Source of the DNA: JBBRYW01 sp038237235
GTDB lineage: Bacteria > Actinomycetota > Thermoleophilia > Gaiellales > Gaiellaceae
Length of the DNA: 8,290 bases
NCBI GenBank assembly: GCA_038237235.1
Contig: JBBRYW010000148.1
Coordinates: forward strand, 1 to 8,290
Reading direction: 5' to 3'
This document shows positions 5,834 through 8,290 of the stretch, one piece after another. The first letter of the stretch is position 1; every line of letters begins with the position of its first letter. The translations under genes were made by a program, and so were the position numbers. The notes beneath the pieces are model-generated. The model did no database searches. It was given only the letters and a program-made list of their open reading frames with translations, and had not been told where the DNA came from.

Positions 5834-6846
5834 TCGAGGCCGTCCAGATCAGGAAGACCTTCCCGGCCACCGGCGGCTCTCTCGGCCGCGCCCACGTCCA
5901 GGCCCTGCGCGGCGTTACGCTCGAGCTTCCGGCGGCGGGCGCCGTGTGCGTGATCGGCGAGTCCGGGAGCGGGAAGACGACACTCGGGCGCATCTTCGCC
6001 GGACTCGAGGCCCTCGAAGTCGGTGAGCTCACGATCGACGGCACGCGCGTCGACACGCTGCCTGAGCGCCGCCGCGAGCCGGAGTTTCGCAAGGTGCAGC
6101 TCATCCACCAGGATCCGTACGCTGCGCTCAATCCGACCCGCACGATCGGGCAGACCCTGCAGGCGCCGCTCAGGCTGCAGGCGAAGCGGCTGGGGCGCGA
6201 CCGCGCCTGGACCCGAGAGCGGGCGCGAGAAGTGCTCACTCTGGTCGGCCTCGGCTGGCGCTCGGTGCTCGGCAAGTATCCGCATGCGCTGTCCGGTGGT
6301 CAGCGACAGCGCGTGGTGATCGCCCGTGCCCTGACCGTCGATCCGCTCGCCCTCGTCGCCGACGAGGCGGTCTCGATGATCGACGTCTCGCTCCGGCTCG
6401 GAATCCTCTCTCTCCTACGCGACCTGCGCAGCGAGCTCGGGATCTCTCTGCTCTTCATCACTCATGACGTCGCCGCGGCTCGCTACGTCGGAGAGGAGGG
6501 CCGGATGTACGTGCTCTATCGCGGCGAGGTGATCGAGCGCGGTGCGACGGACGAGCTGATCCAGGCACCCGAGCATCCCTACACCCAGTCCTTGCTCTCG
6601 GCCGTGCCGGTGCTGCGCGGCCTCGAGGAGCCCGGGCCCGACCGCTACGTGCCACTGCGGCCGCTCGAGGAGGACGGGGCCGGGCCTGATGTCTGTCTTT
6701 TCAGCCCACGCTGCCCCTTCGCCACCGAGCGCTGCCGCAGCGAGCATCCCGAGCTGCGGCCCGCCGGCGGGGACGATCACCTGCGCGCCTGCTTTCACCC
6801 GGCACCGCGGCGGGTGGTGCCCGTCCCGGTCGCGACGGCTCGCTAG
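5830..6846 (+). CDS. ABC importer ATP-binding protein, DppF/OppF type
   Basis: This second ATPase, 338 aa, should pair with the preceding one as a heterodimer beneath the two permeases. ATG 5830 overlaps the upstream stop as ATGA, indicating translational coupling. Motifs: Walker A GESGSGKTT at 43-51, QDPYAALNPTRTIG after the Q-loop, signature LSGGQRQR from 154, Walker B LVADEA with D178/E179, and H212 in FITHD. The usual DEPVSALD reads DEAVSMID here, but the catalytic glutamate is kept. The C-terminal tail has cysteines C289, C295, C302 and C321, with almost the same spacing as in the partner ATPase. HPYTQSLLSAVP is a family hallmark. The stop is 5 nt before the next start, so transcription clearly continues into the acetyltransferase gene. 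Confidence 0.94.
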   Translation: MIEAVQIRKTFPATGGSLGRAHVQALRGVTLELPAAGAVCVIGESGSGKTTLGRIFAGLEALEVGELTIDGTRVDTLPERRREPEFRKVQLIHQDPYAALNPTRTIGQTLQAPLRLQAKRLGRDRAWTRERAREVLTLVGLGWRSVLGKYPHALSGGQRQRVVIARALTVDPLALVADEAVSMIDVSLRLGILSLLRDLRSELGISLLFITHDVAAARYVGEEGRMYVLYRGEVIERGATDELIQAPEHPYTQSLLSAVPVLRGLEEPGPDRYVPLRPLEEDGAGPDVCLFSPRCPFATERCRSEHPELRPAGGDDHLRACFHPAPRRVVPVPVATAR

Positions 6847-6851
6847 GGCGG

Positions 6852-7937
6852 ATGCGCGGCGGCGCGCAGCGCGCGCGGGTCGAGTGGCTGCCGGAGATCG
6901 TCTCGTTCGCCGATTCGGTCTTCCGTCCGAGCGGGCGGGGCTCGATGGCGCGCGACTATCCCTGCCTCTTCGACCCCGAGAACGTCCAGCATCTGTTCGT
7001 CCACCGCGAGGATGACCGGATCGCCGGTCTTGTCGGCGCGTTGCCCTGCGAGCTCTTGCTCGACGGCCGCCACGTGCGCGCAGCGAGTATCGGCTCCGTG
7101 GCAACGGCGCCGCGGCTCCGCGGAGGCGGCATTGCAACTGCCTTGCTGGAGCTCGCCGAGCGGTCGCTGCGGAACGAGGACAGCCGCCTCGTGCTCATCT
7201 CCGGTGACGGCAACCTCTACAGGCGCTTCGGCGCCGTGCCGGTCGGCTGTGTCCGCTGGTACCGGCTCGAAGCGCGGGGCGCCGGCGGGCGCCGCCTCGC
7301 CGTCACTCGGCTCGGACGGGATCAGCTCCCGGCTCTGGCACGACTCTACGACCGCCGCCGCTCCCGCTACGTTCGCACGCTCGCGACCGTGGAGCGCCTG
7401 TTCGCATCCGCGGGATTCGCCGCGGCCGAGCAGGGTGAGCAGACAGGATTCCTCGCCTCGGACGGTGGCGGGCCGCGCGCGTACGCGATCACCGTCGCGG
7501 GTGCGCGCCACTATCCGGGCGCCGGTCTCGTCAGCGAGTGGGCGGGTGACGCCGAAGGGTTGCTCGCAATCTTTGACGCGGCGGTCGGCGCGGGCGCCGG
7601 CAGCCTGCTCATCCCGCTGCTCGAGGAGGACGCCGAGCTGGCCGCGCGGCTACCGGGCTCTTCCGCGGCCCCCTCCGAGCCGTTTCCCTACACGGTGAAG
7701 GTCATCGACGGCATCGGCCTCTGGGGGGATTTGGGAGATCCCGGAGGACTCGCGCTTGCTGAGAGCCTGCCCGGCGCCTACGCACTGGGTGTTGGTCGCG
7801 AAGGTCTGACGCTGACGGCGGCCGACCTGACCTCCCTCCTCTTCGCTCGCTTGCCGGCGAGCGAGCCGCTGGCTGCCGCGCTCTCGAGCGTATGCCCGTT
7901 TCCATTCGTCTGGCCGCAGGGGCTGAACTACGTCTGA
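6852..7937 (+). CDS. GNAT-fold N-acetyltransferase with a long second domain (Eis-like architecture)
   Basis: This predicted cytoplasmic acetyl-CoA-dependent acyltransferase is 361 aa. The N-terminal GNAT domain contains the motif A core IGSVATAPRLRGGGIATALL at ~80-99; R88-L-R-G-G-G-I-A95 is the pyrophosphate-binding loop. ISGDGNLYRRFGAVPVG at about 117-133 is the usual C-terminal GNAT strand and helix. The remaining ~220 residues have no clear catalytic motif and may be a second degenerate GNAT-like domain, as in Eis-type enzymes of ~400 aa. It ends VWPQGLNYV. ATG 6852 is the only usual start nearby, although AGGGCGG touches it directly, leaving almost no spacer. It lies 5 nt after the ATPase gene and is surely co-transcribed. 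The acceptor is unknown; context suggests an imported amino sugar or peptide amine. Confidence 0.85.
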   Translation: MRGGAQRARVEWLPEIVSFADSVFRPSGRGSMARDYPCLFDPENVQHLFVHREDDRIAGLVGALPCELLLDGRHVRAASIGSVATAPRLRGGGIATALLELAERSLRNEDSRLVLISGDGNLYRRFGAVPVGCVRWYRLEARGAGGRRLAVTRLGRDQLPALARLYDRRRSRYVRTLATVERLFASAGFAAAEQGEQTGFLASDGGGPRAYAITVAGARHYPGAGLVSEWAGDAEGLLAIFDAAVGAGAGSLLIPLLEEDAELAARLPGSSAAPSEPFPYTVKVIDGIGLWGDLGDPGGLALAESLPGAYALGVGREGLTLTAADLTSLLFARLPASEPLAAALSSVCPFPFVWPQGLNYV

Positions 7938-7947
7938 GACAGGTGAG

Positions 7948-8290
7948 CTGGCGGTCGAGCTCCGGACCGGCCTCGCGCCACGACAGCGGACACGGGTCGG
8001 CGACGCGTTCGAGGTACTGGGAGACGCGCTCCGCGCCGGCTTCCCGCCCGGCGCCGCAGCCGCCGTCGTCGACCGAGACGGCGTCGTCGCACGAGCCTGG
8101 GGCGGTCTGGCCGCGAGCGAGCCAGAGATCGTGGTCGACACGGACACCGTCTTCGACCTCGCCTCGCTGACCAAGCTGGTCGTCACGGTTCCGCTGGCCC
8201 TGATGCTCGAGGAGCGCGGCGACTGGACGCTCGAGGACCCGGTCGCGCGCTGGTTGGCCGGATTCCCTTCGCCTGAGATCACACTGTGGC
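7948..8290 (+). CDS. Serine hydrolase of the class C beta-lactamase family, N-terminal part, cut off by window end
   Basis: The frame open from 7927 to the window edge encodes a beta-lactamase-fold N-terminus: VGDAFEVLGDALRAGFPPGAAAAVVDRDGVV, then DTDTVFDLASLTKLVVTVPLALMLEERG and LEDPVARWLAGF. The catalytic SxxK is S-L-T-K (serine codon 8164-8166). The window ends just where family members show HLLTHTSG. Relatives include D-aminopeptidases, DD-peptidases, esterases and beta-lactamases, so the substrate is open. No signal peptide is seen, suggesting a cytoplasmic enzyme. No ATG, GTG or TTG is in frame upstream. CTG 7948, directly after AGGTGA, is a tentative start, and a small frame error near GTG 7943 is an alternative. 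The gene follows the acetyltransferase by ~10 nt, so it belongs to the same operon. About 114 of an expected 350-400 residues are visible. Confidence 0.85.
   Translation, partial: MAVELRTGLAPRQRTRVGDAFEVLGDALRAGFPPGAAAAVVDRDGVVARAWGGLAASEPEIVVDTDTVFDLASLTKLVVTVPLALMLEERGDWTLEDPVARWLAGFPSPEITLW

Noticed and set aside
6361..6390. Second ATPase as catalytically dead because of DEAVSMID instead of DEPVSALD
   Set aside because: The Walker B aspartate, catalytic glutamate and switch histidine are all present, so the variant alone does not imply loss of activity.

Overview
The window is GC-rich bacterial DNA with a tight operon layout. The style (C/G-ending codons, ATGA-type overlaps, actinobacterial-looking permease and ATPase proteins) suggests Actinomycetota, possibly a Thermoleophilia-type lineage. 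That placement is a weak inference, because no rRNA or marker gene is present.

Layout. At the left edge, on the minus strand, lies a GntR/HutC-type regulator cut off by the window start (1-482). A short AT-richer divergent promoter region (483-591) separates it from a long plus-strand operon. The operon encodes a complete Dpp/Opp-type ABC importer: substrate-binding protein (609-2471), first permease (2452-3594), second permease (3921-4823), and two ATPases (4820-5833 and 5830-6846). It continues with a two-part GNAT-fold acetyltransferase (6852-7937) and the start of a class C beta-lactamase-fold serine hydrolase (about 7948 to the window end, truncated).

The most unusual feature lies between the two permease genes. 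The spacer (3592-3921) consists entirely of two tandem copies of a ~165-nt nested palindrome. Between the copies the single-stranded blocks are nearly identical. The outer, middle and apical stems differ in sequence, yet each copy keeps its own complementarity. This conserved-loop, covarying-stem pattern points to selection on a folded RNA or single-stranded DNA structure. The first base of copy 1 is the first base of the upstream stop codon. The 3' arm of copy 2 carries the Shine-Dalgarno sequence of the second permease, so folding would hide that ribosome binding site.

How the genes may work together. The regulator has a ligand-binding UTRA domain and is divergently placed, so it probably controls the importer operon. 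A palindrome at 555-570 is a candidate operator. The importer would bring in a peptide or peptide-like (possibly glycopeptide or muropeptide) compound, which the acetyltransferase and serine hydrolase could process. A cell-wall-fragment scavenging role is a testable guess, not shown by this sequence.

Start sites are odd. The binding protein has a strong ribosome binding site followed by an ATG in the wrong frame. The first ATPase and the serine hydrolase lack any ATG, GTG or TTG where their starts are expected. Either non-canonical starts are used or there are small sequence errors.
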